Source: Venturia oleaginea (taxonomy: Eukaryota; Ascomycota; Dothideomycetes; Venturiales; Venturiaceae). Taken from it: DNA of 64,000 nucleotides. Every line of letters begins with the position of its first letter. Within the stretch, counting starts at the first letter, position 1. Positions 50,201 to 61,448 of this stretch are shown piece after piece. A program made the position numbers and the translations under genes. The notes beneath the pieces were generated by a model. That model was not told the DNA's origin. It did not search any database and worked only from the letters and a program-made list of their open reading frames with translations. Location: NCBI GenBank assembly GCA_013176395.1, contig JABMLP010000025.1:496001-560000 (forward strand). Direction: 5' to 3'.

Positions 50201-53200
50201 AGAGGATGAAATGCCAGCAATCGTGACCGATCGCTCGACAACGGGGAATATGATTTCCTGGATAGCATGTGAAGCTGCCTGCAAAAAGATCTGGCGTATC
50301 TGTTCAGTGGTAACTTGGTTGGCGTTTGGTATGGGCGGATAGAAAAGTCGGTCGCTGATATCTGGCAAAGAGGCGGCCATGTCTGTAGGTGAGAATCGCT
50401 CGCCCATATTGCTGCGTAGCATGCCCTGATTGTTGATGCGCGCCAGTGAGAGATCGGTGAAGCCCTCTAAGCCTGCATGTTCTCCAGAACCTGGAGCAAA
50501 GACTTCATCGTATGCCGTGAATTGACTTTCGCGGATCCACTTCGATTCTTCGATAGAGTGTAGGTCGACCTCCAAAGCCTTGCAAGTGACCTCGATTTCG
50601 AACTTCAGATTAAGTTTAATTTCAAAATGTTTGTAAAACTCTTTCAATACAGAAAAAATATCCATGACCCAGGGATTTGTGATGCTGAATGTTTTGCTGC
50701 CTTTCGCGGAAGCAAGGATCTTGCAAGTGAAGGGGATGACGACCATCAGTCGCTTCGTCTTGTGAGCCTCGATGAGCAAATCCACGAAAGAGATGTTGCG
50801 GTGTCGAATAGGTTTGTCGCGGGCCAACGTCAGCAAACCAAGCCAACCACCAAGATTCTTGAGCAGTCCACGCTCAGAGGTCTCAGTCATTGTCAAGTCA
50901 GCGTTAAGCATCCGGACAACGGCAACAATGGTCTCCCGGATGACTTCCTCCCATAGCCACGAGTCATTAAAGAGTTGAAGCAGGTCCAGGAACAGTTTAT
51001 GATAATTTGGTTGAGACTTGGCTCGACCCTCAACGAGGTGCATAGCGAACCACTGGTGGTACTCATCCTTGACAGCATCCTTAAGGTCTTGGAACTTCTC
51101 CTGGATGTTGCGCTCAGAAAGATTGTTAACCGCAAAGACGACCCGGTCCTGTACCTCCTCTTCTGGTTCCTCATATACATTAGGTCTCAGTGGAGGATCG
51201 ATTGCGAGGCTGTGAAATGGAGCAGAGGACTGCGCATCTCCAAACTCACCAACATCCCCAGCATGGCCGTTGGTGAGGCCGGCAGGCACCAGGTTACCGT
51301 TGGTCTCTCCATTAGCCCTTTTGCAAACTACGTCGTCGGCGATTCCGTAGACTTCTGAGTCAGCAAGGTCAGGAAGAGCTGTGAGACAAGCGCAAAAGGA
51401 TGGCCACTCGCAAAGTCTAGTCTGAAAGGTCATGAGAGCTTGGAGACCAAATTTGAACATCTTATCGTCTTTGGAAGATGCATTTGTCAATGCCTCAAGA
51501 ACCATCGACAAAGCCACTTGCAAAGCCATGGACGACAGGAGATTGAAGTTGATGATACTGCCGAAAAGGACCGCAGTGGTAGCCAGAGCATCGGGAGGAT
51601 ACTCCGAAAAGCAGGCGTATTCATCAAACAGTCCAGCAATCATACAAGCGAATAGATCCTGGTCGCCAGGATCTTCTGAGTGTTTGTACTGTCGAAGGGC
51701 TTCAACGAGTTCGCGGACATCACACTCCCGATTATAGAGCTTTTTGAAATGTTCTCCCATGGCGGTCTCCGCTACAAGGGACGTGGCATTGCCATCCTTG
51801 CCATTCGCGTCAATAACCTCGTCGAAACCTTCACCGTAATTGATCAGTCGAGGATAAGCTTGCATGCATAGGCGGAGGAGTCGAATTAGGTGCTCTTCGC
51901 TCAAGTGTGGCTCCAGGAATGTCATAAAGGTGTAGACGGTGCCGACGGCTAGTGGAGTTGACAGCATGGGAATGTTGGGGTCCTTTTGGCTCTGCTGATC
52001 GATTCGCGCTTTTTCTTCGATGAAATCGCACAAATGACCTGGTAAGGTGTTGTTGGGCATGACGCGGTTAGCCTGCTGTAACCAGCTCTTGAGATCGAAA
52101 TCGCCTGCTTTGTGGGCATAGGCAACAAGATCCACGCCAAAGGAATTGTAGATATCGGTCAACGAATGAAGCCAATTGTGTTCAATTGCCTGTTCGTAGA
52201 CGTAGGAAATGTTCTGGGGGTCCATCTCATAGGCATGGAGGAGTTTTAGAGCGAGCCAATTGCTATCACGCTTCCATAAGCCGTAGAAAACGAAACCTGC
52301 ACCGGTAAGGAGACGCTTCTGAAGGAAGGGCATGAAGAGTTGCTTGAATGCCTGATCTTGCAGTCCACCCCAAGGTTGTGGCACGGCCGCCGTGGCCATC
52401 ACGAAGTAGTCGGTGTGCGGATTTATGACAGTCTCAGGAATGCCCAAATTAATCGCATGCTTGTAAGTGTCCTGGCTCTGGAATATCATGTTGAAAAGTG
52501 CGGTCGTGGCATCCAAAGAGACCAAAGGGTGTCGAACGGCCTGTTTTGCATATTCCTTCACGTTCTCTGGAGCATCTTCAAAATCTTCCAGCGTATAAGC
52601 CTGGCGCAGTTTTGGGATTTCGGAAGCATCCAATTCGTCAGCGTTGTGCGACAGGAAGGCAATAACGAATGACAGCTGAGTATCGAGATTTTGCCATTCT
52701 CCGCCCCACAGTTTTTGAATATCAAAGTTTTCGTATTCGCCTGCCAATGGGAGGAGAGCGTGGTAGAGTGCTAAGAATTGCTGTTTGCTGATCGTGAGGT
52801 CAGGTCGGTCGAAAGCGTGCATTACATCCACCCAATCTAAACGTTTCCCAGCTCGGTGATCCCGAAGCGCTGCAACGAAGACTGCCGGGCTGTATGCTTG
52901 TCCACCTTGCGTAATGACCATGAACAGTAGAACGCTCGCAACTTGGGTGTAGTTGATATCTCTTGTCTCAGCGGACCTCAGCATCTCATTGCAGGCTTCC
53001 AAGCTGGACGTTGCACGCTCGCCAGTCCGTTGGACGAGGCGGACTAGGTTGTTCGTCGGGCCCATGAGGTCTGCTAGTTGAAGCGTCGAAAGAACTTCAC
53101 TTGGGACTGGTTGGGACATCTTGTCGTAGCGGGCGCGAATGGCGAAATTGAGCTGGGCTTGTGATTCTTCGTTCCAGCCCCTCGGAGGATTCTGTAGAAG

Positions 53201-54227
53201 GCGGTCGAGCAGTGAAGCCAGATAGGCGGGAGGAAGGTCGTCACCGGAGTCTGGTGTTGCCGAATGTATGATTGTCATGAGAAGGTTCTGTAGATTCGAG
53301 GATAGAATTGCATCAGCTACATGGTATTGTTAGCAGTTACCCTGAAGGCACTTGAGCTCTCGATACCCACCTTTCGTCTTCAGGTCGGATTTGGAGGTTG
53401 TTTTGAGTGCTAGTGCAAGCATGCTCTTGCTCACAGGGTCTAACTTGAATCGCTCCATGAATGTTGAGACATCGAAGTCGCGGAACGGCTCTCCCTCTGA
53501 CGTGTCCAGAGCATCGGCGATTTTGTTAGCTTGCTCTGGATGCTTTCGTATTTTCTGCATCTCGGTCTCCAAATAGGTGTAGCTTTGGGCAGGTTCCGAG
53601 CCTACGTCGGACCCAAATATTCGCGAAGCATGTTGGCGGACAACCTTTCGGAATGTGTTTGAAAACACCTCCATGCTGTGACTACAGACCTATAGTGATG
53701 TGTTAGTTCTGGCAAGGGGCTGATCATGAAGTCAGTTCTACCTCTACCAGCTCTCTCAACAACTGTTCACGTTTCTTCGTGTCTCTTTCTTTGTCGATCC
53801 GCACGAGTAGAATGTTCGACTGGGCGATATCAATGGAGGTGGACCCCTTGTGATCTTGAGAGAAAGGCGCGGATGTGTAGCTTGAGGGAGATGCAACGTC
53901 CACATCCGCGCCTTTCAAGGATGACGAAGATGAGGGTATTGTTCGGTTGGACCTCGAGGAGAACAGCAGCTGGTTTCCCGATTGCTGCTGTGCTCCTTGA
54001 GACGGTGAGAAGGGCGAAGAGGAGGACGACACCGAAGTGGCACGACTGTTGGTTTGGCGCGAGGTCCCGGATGGTGGTGGTGGTGGTTGTTGGTTGGATA
54101 CTGGGGAGAAGGTATTGCGCGAAGGGCTGCCGTTAAAGGTGTTTGAGGTGTCTCGACGTTGTGGATGTTGATTGGAGGGGAAAGCGGTGGATATCGGTGC
54201 GATGCCTCTTGAGCCCCAGGAGCTCAT
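47293..54227 (-). CDS. NOT1: CCR4-NOT complex scaffold subunit NOT1
   Basis: Four exons, complement(47293..48252, 48305..53316, 53371..53689, 53742..54227), encode 2258 aa, normal for fungal NOT1. All junction phases agree. Residues 1-150 are Ser/Pro/Gln-rich. Next come NOT1 HEAT-like repeats, a MIF4G-like region that binds Caf1, a CNOT9-binding-type helical region, and the conserved C-terminal Not1 module (GWDAYATLTEVLMAYTGDVI, RPEIYFFRGVERMLLLIHHDFPDFV, QLRNIISSAVPS, YPWGILITAIHLLRS). NOT1 is the platform for mRNA deadenylation and links to decapping and translational repression in the cytoplasm. The extreme C-terminus (after FFDLPFVKETSE) departs from the usual end, so the last codons may need transcript support. 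Confidence 0.93.
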
Positions 54228-55619
54228 CTGAACAAGAATATCGGGAGGGGATGGGATGGATGTATGGTGGTTCGCGTGTTGTCCACAAGCTTCACAATGC
54301 GCTTGGCGTGCCCAGATGGAGAACAGCACTGGTCACGGGAATTCAATACCAATGCCAATCTATCCGCCGAACACATAGTGTCTCAGAATATTCTGTTATT
54401 TTCACACGTGCTATTATATCTGATCTACTCTCCTTGGCTATCTGCGCTTCCTCTTGTTCGCAAGATCAGGAGATTATCGCATCGCGAAATCGGATTGAGC
54501 ATATTGGAAACATGGCTATTCTAACTTCGTCAACCCAACACTACATTTGCTTGCAGCGCAATTTCCTCATACTCCGTATGCCCGCTGCCATAATCTTACC
54601 GCAGTTGGCGTGCTGAATGGTTGGTTGGCCAAACAATGCAGGAGCGCTGCGGGCCTAGCAAAGAGCAAACGCTTTTGACACGCACCATGCATCCTGCTGG
54701 CTGATTACATGACCCGGCTACTTGACCAAACTCTATGTATGTTAAATAAGACTCGAGCAAGACTTTGTTCCCAAGTTCATGGCTGGCCCATCCGAATATA
54801 GGTTCGAGGAAAGAGCAAGCAGCACGATAGGTCTACAGAGAACTGGCAAGGCCATAGCAACATCGATAATCCGCCATATGATGACGATTCCAAGCCCAAA
54901 GAAGCCTTTCACAATGGCAACGAGGTTGGCTCCTTATAGCCTCTCCCAGGATAAAAAGCACTGCTAGATCCATGCTTTTCGAAATCAAAACCATCGCCTA
55001 TTGACTGGCTCGATGTTCAGTCATTCAGACGGTTACAATATTGAAAGGACCTGGGACGATGGAAGCAACACAATGGTTTTTACCAGTATCCGAGATAAAG
55101 AGAAAAGATCGGAACTGAACGTGGACTATATGGGAGCTTCCACCGGCGCAGATGGAGAGGGTAGAAAGAGAAAATACGGTATACCGGTATACCGGTATAC
55201 CGCGAGATTTATGTCAGACTTCCGGAAGGGACCTGAACGCTGACATGAAAAGGGCGAATGCCTACTATGTAGTCTCTTTTCAGAAAGGAAATGTTCCAGT
55301 TGCTACCCTTCAGGCTCAGTCAGTGCATGCACATTTTGGTGCCATGCGATGAAATGTGTTGTATTTCGAAGTTCAATCAGTTGAAAGACAACGGAAATCC
55401 TCAAGGATAGAAAGGATGGAAACATGGTGTTTCTGAATGGCTGAATGGATGCAGGCGAAAGAATGATGTTTCGGTTTGTGGGGGGCTGTGGGGGCCCAGG
55501 GTACGTTGCTATGGCAGGTGCGTGTTTACGATCGACTACAATCCTTGCCCGGCATCTTTGAACCTAAGGTTCCAGCTTCAATACAAACTCTCCCCCGAAC
55601 AATTACCATACCAGTCGCA
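54228..55619. promoter_or_regulatory. Divergent intergenic region between NOT1 and the F-BAR gene
   Basis: About 1.4 kb between two outward-reading start codons. The half near 54228-54330 is the NOT1 leader. The half near 55480-55619 is the F-BAR leader, where an open frame without its own ATG extends upstream of the start. A palindromic TACCGGTA repeat lies in between. No gene is recognised; the ORFs here are short. Confidence 0.45.
55175..55202. repeat. Palindromic tandem repeat of TACCGGTA type
   Basis: Three overlapping GGTATACC/CCGGTATA units in a row make a short self-complementary array. It could be a transcription-factor site cluster or a slippage product. Confidence 0.7.
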
Positions 55620-58600
55620 ATGGGAGAGACTCCATCTGTCCAACTCTCGTTCGCAAACAATTTCTGGGGGAAGGAGGATGCCGGTGTCTCGCCACTGCTG
55701 GAGCGTATGCACAACGCGAAGGTCACTGGCGACGAATTGAAGGCATTCTATACAGGTACTTACTATCTCTGCATCCAAATGTTTATCCCGGCATGATATT
55801 AACTCAAATCCAGCACGCGCTGCAATTGAAGACGAATACTCGCGCAAACTCCTCAACCTCGCACGTAAACCACTAGGCTCCTCGGAAGCCGGAACTCTCA
55901 AACTCTCACTCGATGTCGTCCGCGCCGAGATCGAAGCGACTGGAAAAGCACATCAACATGTGGCACAACAAATGAAAAGCGAATTGGAAGAGCCGCTGGC
56001 GGCATTCGCTGGAGGGAATAAAGAGAGGCGCAAAATTGTACAAAGCGGCATTGAGAAGCTGTTGAAGGTTAAGAATCAACAAACTGCACAAGTCAACAAA
56101 GCGCGGGATAAGTATGAGCAAGACTGTTTGAAGATTAAAGGTTACCTCGCCCAAGGTCATATGGTCATGGGCCAAGAGGAACGGAAGAATAAAGAAAAGC
56201 TGGAAAAGACACAAGTGCAACTTTCTGGCCGAAGTAATGAATATGAGGCGGCAGTGAAGATTCTCGAGGAGACTACTGGGCGCTGGAATCGCGATTGGAA
56301 AGCGGCATGTGATGTGAGTATGACTGTCTTTATGCCAGGTTCCAAGACTAATCAGGCCCGTAGAAATTCCAAGACCTTGAAGAGGAGCGCATTGACTTCA
56401 TGAAGAGCAGCCTTTGGACATTTGCAAATGTTGCTTCTACTGTTTGTGTCAGCGACGATGCCTCTTGCGAGAAGATCAGGTTGTCACTCGAAGACTGCGA
56501 TGTTGAGAAAGACATCATGGGTTTCATCAAGGAGCAAGGAACTGGACAAGAAATTCCGGATCCTCCAAAGTTCATCGATTTCTGTCGCGGTGATATCAAT
56601 GACAGCGCTTCAGACACTACCGAAGATGAGGCATACACGGTCGCCCAATTTCCACGGCCGATCAATCCTACCATTCGAAGCTCTTCGCCTCAGCCTTCGA
56701 TGTTCGAATCTCATCACGATCCGAACTCAGCCTTGGCCCGTGACATGGGAGTGCCTGTTACTCCGGATGTGGATCCTTTGAGAAGCTCGCAAACTTCGTC
56801 GCGACATTCAGCATATCCAGATCCGCGTAATTCGCTTCGAGGAAATCCATACCAACAAGGAGCATTCGCGAACTCAGAGATCTCACAAGTACCACATGAT
56901 CCATATCCACAAGACGGGATGACACAATTCTGTCGGACGAAGCCAAGCATGCCGCCTCCATCTGAACGAAGCTCACAACCTAGCCCTGCACGACCTGCAA
57001 GCAGAGATTCTTTAAGTGATTATTCCAACCCGAGCTCATTTACCAGCTATGGGCCGTCCAGTGGACAAGCGTCCCCAGTCAAGCAGATGTCAATGCCGCC
57101 CATGGCTCCGCCACCAATGGCTTTGCCACCAGTTTCTCCTGGAGAAGATGATTCACCTAAGAAGCGTGGTTTTTTCAATAGCCCATTCCGAAGACGGGCT
57201 AGCAAACACGAGCGAGACACTTCACAAGCATCGTCAGCCACCGCGACTCCCACGAACAACAACCGCAATACTTGGGGACGCTCAGCTGGACGAAGTGCAA
57301 CCACAGATGCGACAAGCAGCCCTTCACGCTATGACAACACAGGCTCAAGAGGAAACGAACATGTTCGAGGCCAACCCTCAGCTACTCCAGAGCCCGATCG
57401 CGCGGACCCTCGAGCCAGTTTCCAGCTGAATGTAGGCAACAACGTCTTCGATGTTGCCTCGCCCGACACGAAGAGACAGTCTCCCCAGAAAGCTGCTCAA
57501 TCTCCCTTGGAACTGGACCCAATTGCACAGGCTCTAGAGGAATTGAAGGGCGTGACCAAGCAATCTTCAGTACGACAATCCGCTGACCGTTATGCTGGAC
57601 TTGCAACACCTGCCCCAGGAACCAGCGGTATGTCATCACCAATGCCAACAGGCGCCATTCGGACACCAATTGCAAACGGTTCTCATGGAACACCTCCTCC
57701 GTCTTACGATCAGCCAATTAGCCGTTTGGGTGCGCCGCCGGCAGCGCATACATCACGAGCTATGCAAGAGAGTACCAAAAAATTCACCGCACAGAAGCAA
57801 GAGATCTTCAATGGTTCTTCACCACACCAGCGACATCAGTCACAAAGCCAGCAAGGCTCGTGGGGGCGACAATCGACGCGTCAAGGACCGGATTATCGCA
57901 GCTCCAGTCCTGCGCCTCTCCGGGCGACAAGCCCACGTCCAGACATGTATCACCAACAGTCACAGCAAGGAGGCTACACTCGTCCACCATCACAAAGCCA
58001 CCAAAGTAGACCCCCATCTCAAAGTGGTTATGCCAATCGTGCCGTGTCTCCCAATCCATATCAACAACAAACTCGTCCACGCGCAAACACAAACTACAGC
58101 TCTACCCACGGCTCTGTTCGAGGCCAGAGTCCTGCTGTGAACATCCCTCGTGCTTTGTCACCTCAACCCCCCTTTGCGCAATCACAATCTCGCCCGGTTA
58201 GTCGAGCGGGTGGACCTCCTATGGCTATGCAACTTGCTTCTCCTACCCCGGCTAGTGAGTATGGAACACAGCGTGGTAGACCACAGAGTCAGTATTATGC
58301 TGGATCTAACGCACTGACCGGGAATGAAGTGAGTCGGGTAAGGAGTAAGAGTGTTGCGGAACCGAAACAGGCGTTCACGAGGGATGGGATGCCGATCATT
58401 CATTATGGTAAGTTCTCTCACCACTTCCACGTGCAGAAGGGGAAAGAAAATGTGTATATTATTTGGATAAAAGCTAATATGTGCAATAGCCAGGGCACTG
58501 TACCTGTATCAAGCTCAGATTCCAGAAGAACTGGGTTTCTCAAAGGGCGACGTTCTTGCTGTTGTTAGACATCAGGATGATGGGTGGTGGGAGGCTGAGA

Positions 58601-58662
58601 TTACGGGGAAACCTAATGCAATGAGGGGTTTGGTGCCTAGTAACTATTTGCAGAGGGTTTAA
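55620..58662 (+). CDS. F-BAR plus SH3 protein of the Cdc15/Imp2/Hof1 type
   Basis: Four exons, 55620..55755, 55814..56313, 56364..58407 and 58490..58662, encode 950 aa. All intron ends are GT...AG and phases agree. Residues 1-270 form an FCH/F-BAR domain: SFANNFWGKEDAGVSPLLERM, FYTARAAIEDEYSRKLLNLAR, a long Lys/Glu-rich coiled coil, and ERIDFMKSSLWTFANVAS. Residues about 290-880 are Ser/Pro/Gln-rich and disordered, with many phosphosites. Residues 890-950 form an SH3 domain (ARALYLYQAQIPEELGFSKGD, DDGWWEAEI, GLVPSNYLQ). Such proteins bind the membrane at the division site and organise the actomyosin ring and septum. Which of the paralogous groups it belongs to needs phylogeny. Confidence 0.9.
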
Positions 58663-59568
58663 GGCACTTCGCAGCCGCGTCGAGATGATGGGAACTCGTT
58701 GGAATGCATATGATGGATGTGTAAATGTTGGGTAAGCGGTTGGTCCATGTGGCGTTTGTGGGATACGTATTCTGCTTGTTCGGCATGGTGTTGTGGTTGT
58801 CATGATAGCGTTTTGTCGGTCTGGGCAACAATTTGCATATTCCTTTCGTTTTTATACATATTATAATGCTCTGACTTTCTAGATGGTTGTGATTTGGTAG
58901 TGAAATGTCTCGTCCTGCTCTGCTCATCGTTTTAACCCATCGACTTGTTATTGGTACTGTGTGAGAGCTTTGTCGATATCCCAACTTTCGTCGTGGCGGC
59001 CGACTTCCAGACCTATTAAAAACCATACACAACGTACAGACCGGTATGGACTTGAGATAGTATTTTTCAACGGTAAGTCTAGGGTTTGAGGAATGAATGA
59101 CTTTTTTGAGGAGTATCTACGGGATTTTGTTTATAAAATAAATTAGATGAGTTGCGCGAACGTGGTGGCTTTTCAAAATGTTTTCTTTGCCGAGTATCAA
59201 TTGTGGTACATACAATTGAGAAGCGGCAGAAAAGGAGGCGAGTGAAGAAGAGAATGTATCTTGGTAACAGAATCCAGGTCCGAACAGTCAATTTTAAGAC
59301 TTGGACGTCTATAAAAATCCGGAACTACATACTCACAAGGATGACGTAAGAAGGCGGAGGAGAAGAACAAGCTGAAACGAAGTAGATCATCTGAAATAGA
59401 GTAGTGATGGGTATGGTGTGTATATGTAGCCATTGGTATCTTAATTGCAGATCAGAAAACTCCTCTTTTCCTTGCCATCCGTTTCCGATCCTTTACTGAT
59501 GCAACTCCTCGCTAATGATGATGATTTTGCATACCAATTCCGTCTCTCATACATAGATAATATCCCAC
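58663..59568. other. Convergent intergenic region
   Basis: About 900 bp between the F-BAR gene (+) and the lunapark gene (-). Only short shadow frames are present. It holds both 3' UTRs; poly(A)-signal-like AATAAA-type stretches occur at 59136-59144. No repeat or RNA gene is recognised. Confidence 0.4.
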
Positions 59569-60956
59569 TTATTCGCTATCCGATGGTGCGAATTCCTCGC
59601 CCACTTCGGGCTCCGTCTTGATCACAGTGGGCTCCTTTTGAGCTGCCTGTGCGAGCTTGACTACTTTGGAGGCCTCGCTTTCTTTGCCATTCATAGCTCC
59701 GCAGCTGCTACATCGCCAGATTCCGACGTCTTCTAGTGATTTGGCTCCTGGAGGGGCCTGGCCATTGACTAATCTGCACTTTGAGCAGATCAAGGCGAAC
59801 CTGTTTTTTGAAGACGTCTCATCTTCGCCTATTAAGACGTCCAGTATGCGGTCGTACCACTTTGGCTCGCCAAACGTTGGAGCCGAAGGATATGAGGGCG
59901 TACGTGCAAACGCGTTGGGCGCAAACTCAGCTGACGGAGCATTGCCTGGGCCTGGAGGTGATTGCGGACTAGGAGAATTAGCTATCTGAATTTCGAATCA
60001 CTCAAACGGAAATGATAACGTCAGATTGTTGAAGAATGTTCACCCAGGCGTTTCAAACCTGATCGAGCTCGATTTGGATGGGGGGTGGGCGATAAAGACA
60101 GGTGGACTCACGGTCGTGGGATCTGTCTAGAAGGCGAAGGGCTTGGCTGTTGCTGGACTGGTCCATGGTTAATGTTTGCTGTTGGTGGTGGTTGCACAAA
60201 CACTCTCTGCTGTTGCTTTCGTTCGGATCAGTACAATGTAGTAGAGACGACAGAGCGTGAGCATAATTGCTGGCATATTCTTACGATCAAGTTGCCAGGA
60301 AGACGAGTATGCCAACAGAGAGTAACTCACCAGTGGTCCTTGTCCATGGTGACCTGACGCAGCTCTCTGCTTCACGCCTTCTCCAGGCTCTTTTTTGGGT
60401 GTAGAGGGTTTCGAGGAGTATTTGTCGATCAATTGCTGAGTGGAGTCGTACTTAGTAGCGGCTTTAAGCTTGTCGATGGTTGTCTCGCGTTCTTTGATCA
60501 ATCCGTCGAGGTATGCCTGGTTTTTTGAAGTCCGATAGTCGTAGTACAGCGTGAGAAGCTTGCGGACGCCATATAAGCTGTTACTCTGTGTTAACAACAT
60601 GCCTTGTGCGTATTGAAGTACCTCTTCCAACGTACATTACAGGTCCAGAACAGACCACAGTATACTCAACGGAGCCCCAGCTCCTCCAGCCCGTTACCAA
60701 GGTGAGAATCAGCGTCGCGAGAATGTAAGTGAATCCAGCATATAAAGTCCAGGCAACCTTGAACTTCTTGCCTCTCTGTCGGAGACTGTCATTATGGACG
60801 GTGGTCTTCGTGATCTTGGCGGCAAGAAGGGAGAGTCTCTTGTCGTAGGCATCGGTGGAGTTGCTGTCGGCCTGGTGCGGCAGCAATTAGTATGATGCGA
60901 ATGTTCCGGGTAGTTCACGAAGAGTACATTACCTTCCAGGGCCAGAGAGAGACCAT
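59569..60956 (-). CDS. lnp1: Lunapark (Lnp1), ER three-way-junction protein
   Basis: Five exons, complement(59569..59968, 60112..60209, 60331..60577, 60636..60871, 60933..60956), encode 334 aa. The first exon encodes only MVSLWPWK. Phases agree throughout. After a short cytosolic coiled coil (KRLSLLAAKI) come two transmembrane helices, about residues 45-66 (VAWTLYAGFTYILATLILTLV) and 73-90 (TVVCSGPVILYGVRKLLTLY). Next are YDYRTSKNQAYLDGLIKERE, a coiled coil and a Pro/Gln-rich linker. The C-terminus has the lunapark zinc finger (FALICSKCRLVNGQAPPG...WRCSSCGAMNG) and an acidic tail. Lnp proteins stabilise three-way junctions of tubular ER, opposing atlastin/Sey1. Confidence 0.9.
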
Positions 60957-61448
60957 TATGCTACAGGATCTGTTCTGTTCTGTTCGTGGCTGGCATTTTG
61001 TTGTCAGTCGGGAACGGGAATGTCTGTTTGTTTGCCAATGATGCAACTCTGGAACTTACACAGAGCTAAACCACTGTATTCAGCCTTGTAGAAGAACGGC
61101 CAAGATAGATCCCTAGCGATTCCAGTTTGATACTTCCAAAGGATTGAATTTTCCATTCCGAGTCCAGCATGTCTCAAGAAAAGTAGCTGTGTTATGAAGA
61201 ACATAGACTGCTATAGTAGCTCCCCTATTCTATAGGCGCAACAAGGCCAAAAGCGTGACCCTGGCTGTATGCTGACATTCAATTGTTCAACCTGTCCTGT
61301 CTTCTACATAGAACAAATGCGCATTTCCAAACAAACAAACATCATGACGTGACCCGTCTCCAGCTGAAGAAATGTGGCAGGCAAGTCAAGTCAAGAATTA
61401 TTTAAATCAGTATTGTTCCACCGGCTAACTGCTAGCAGCGACTGACAG
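60957..61448. promoter_or_regulatory. Divergent region of lunapark and golgin genes
   Basis: It contains the lunapark promoter and, at its right end, the missing first exon and intron of the golgin gene (acceptor CTGACAG at 61448). No plain ATG-plus-GT exon of the expected type is visible. Candidates are an ATG at 61371 followed by a GC donor, or a changed start near 61410. Confidence 0.4.

Noticed and set aside
53726..54616. Plus-strand frames over the NOT1 5' end
   Set aside because: They are antisense to the NOT1 N-terminal exon and its upstream region; NOT1 explains the coding signal.
56422..58140. Alternative plus-strand frames inside the F-BAR gene
   Set aside because: They overlap the 722-codon exon that carries the conserved domain and the correct splice phases.
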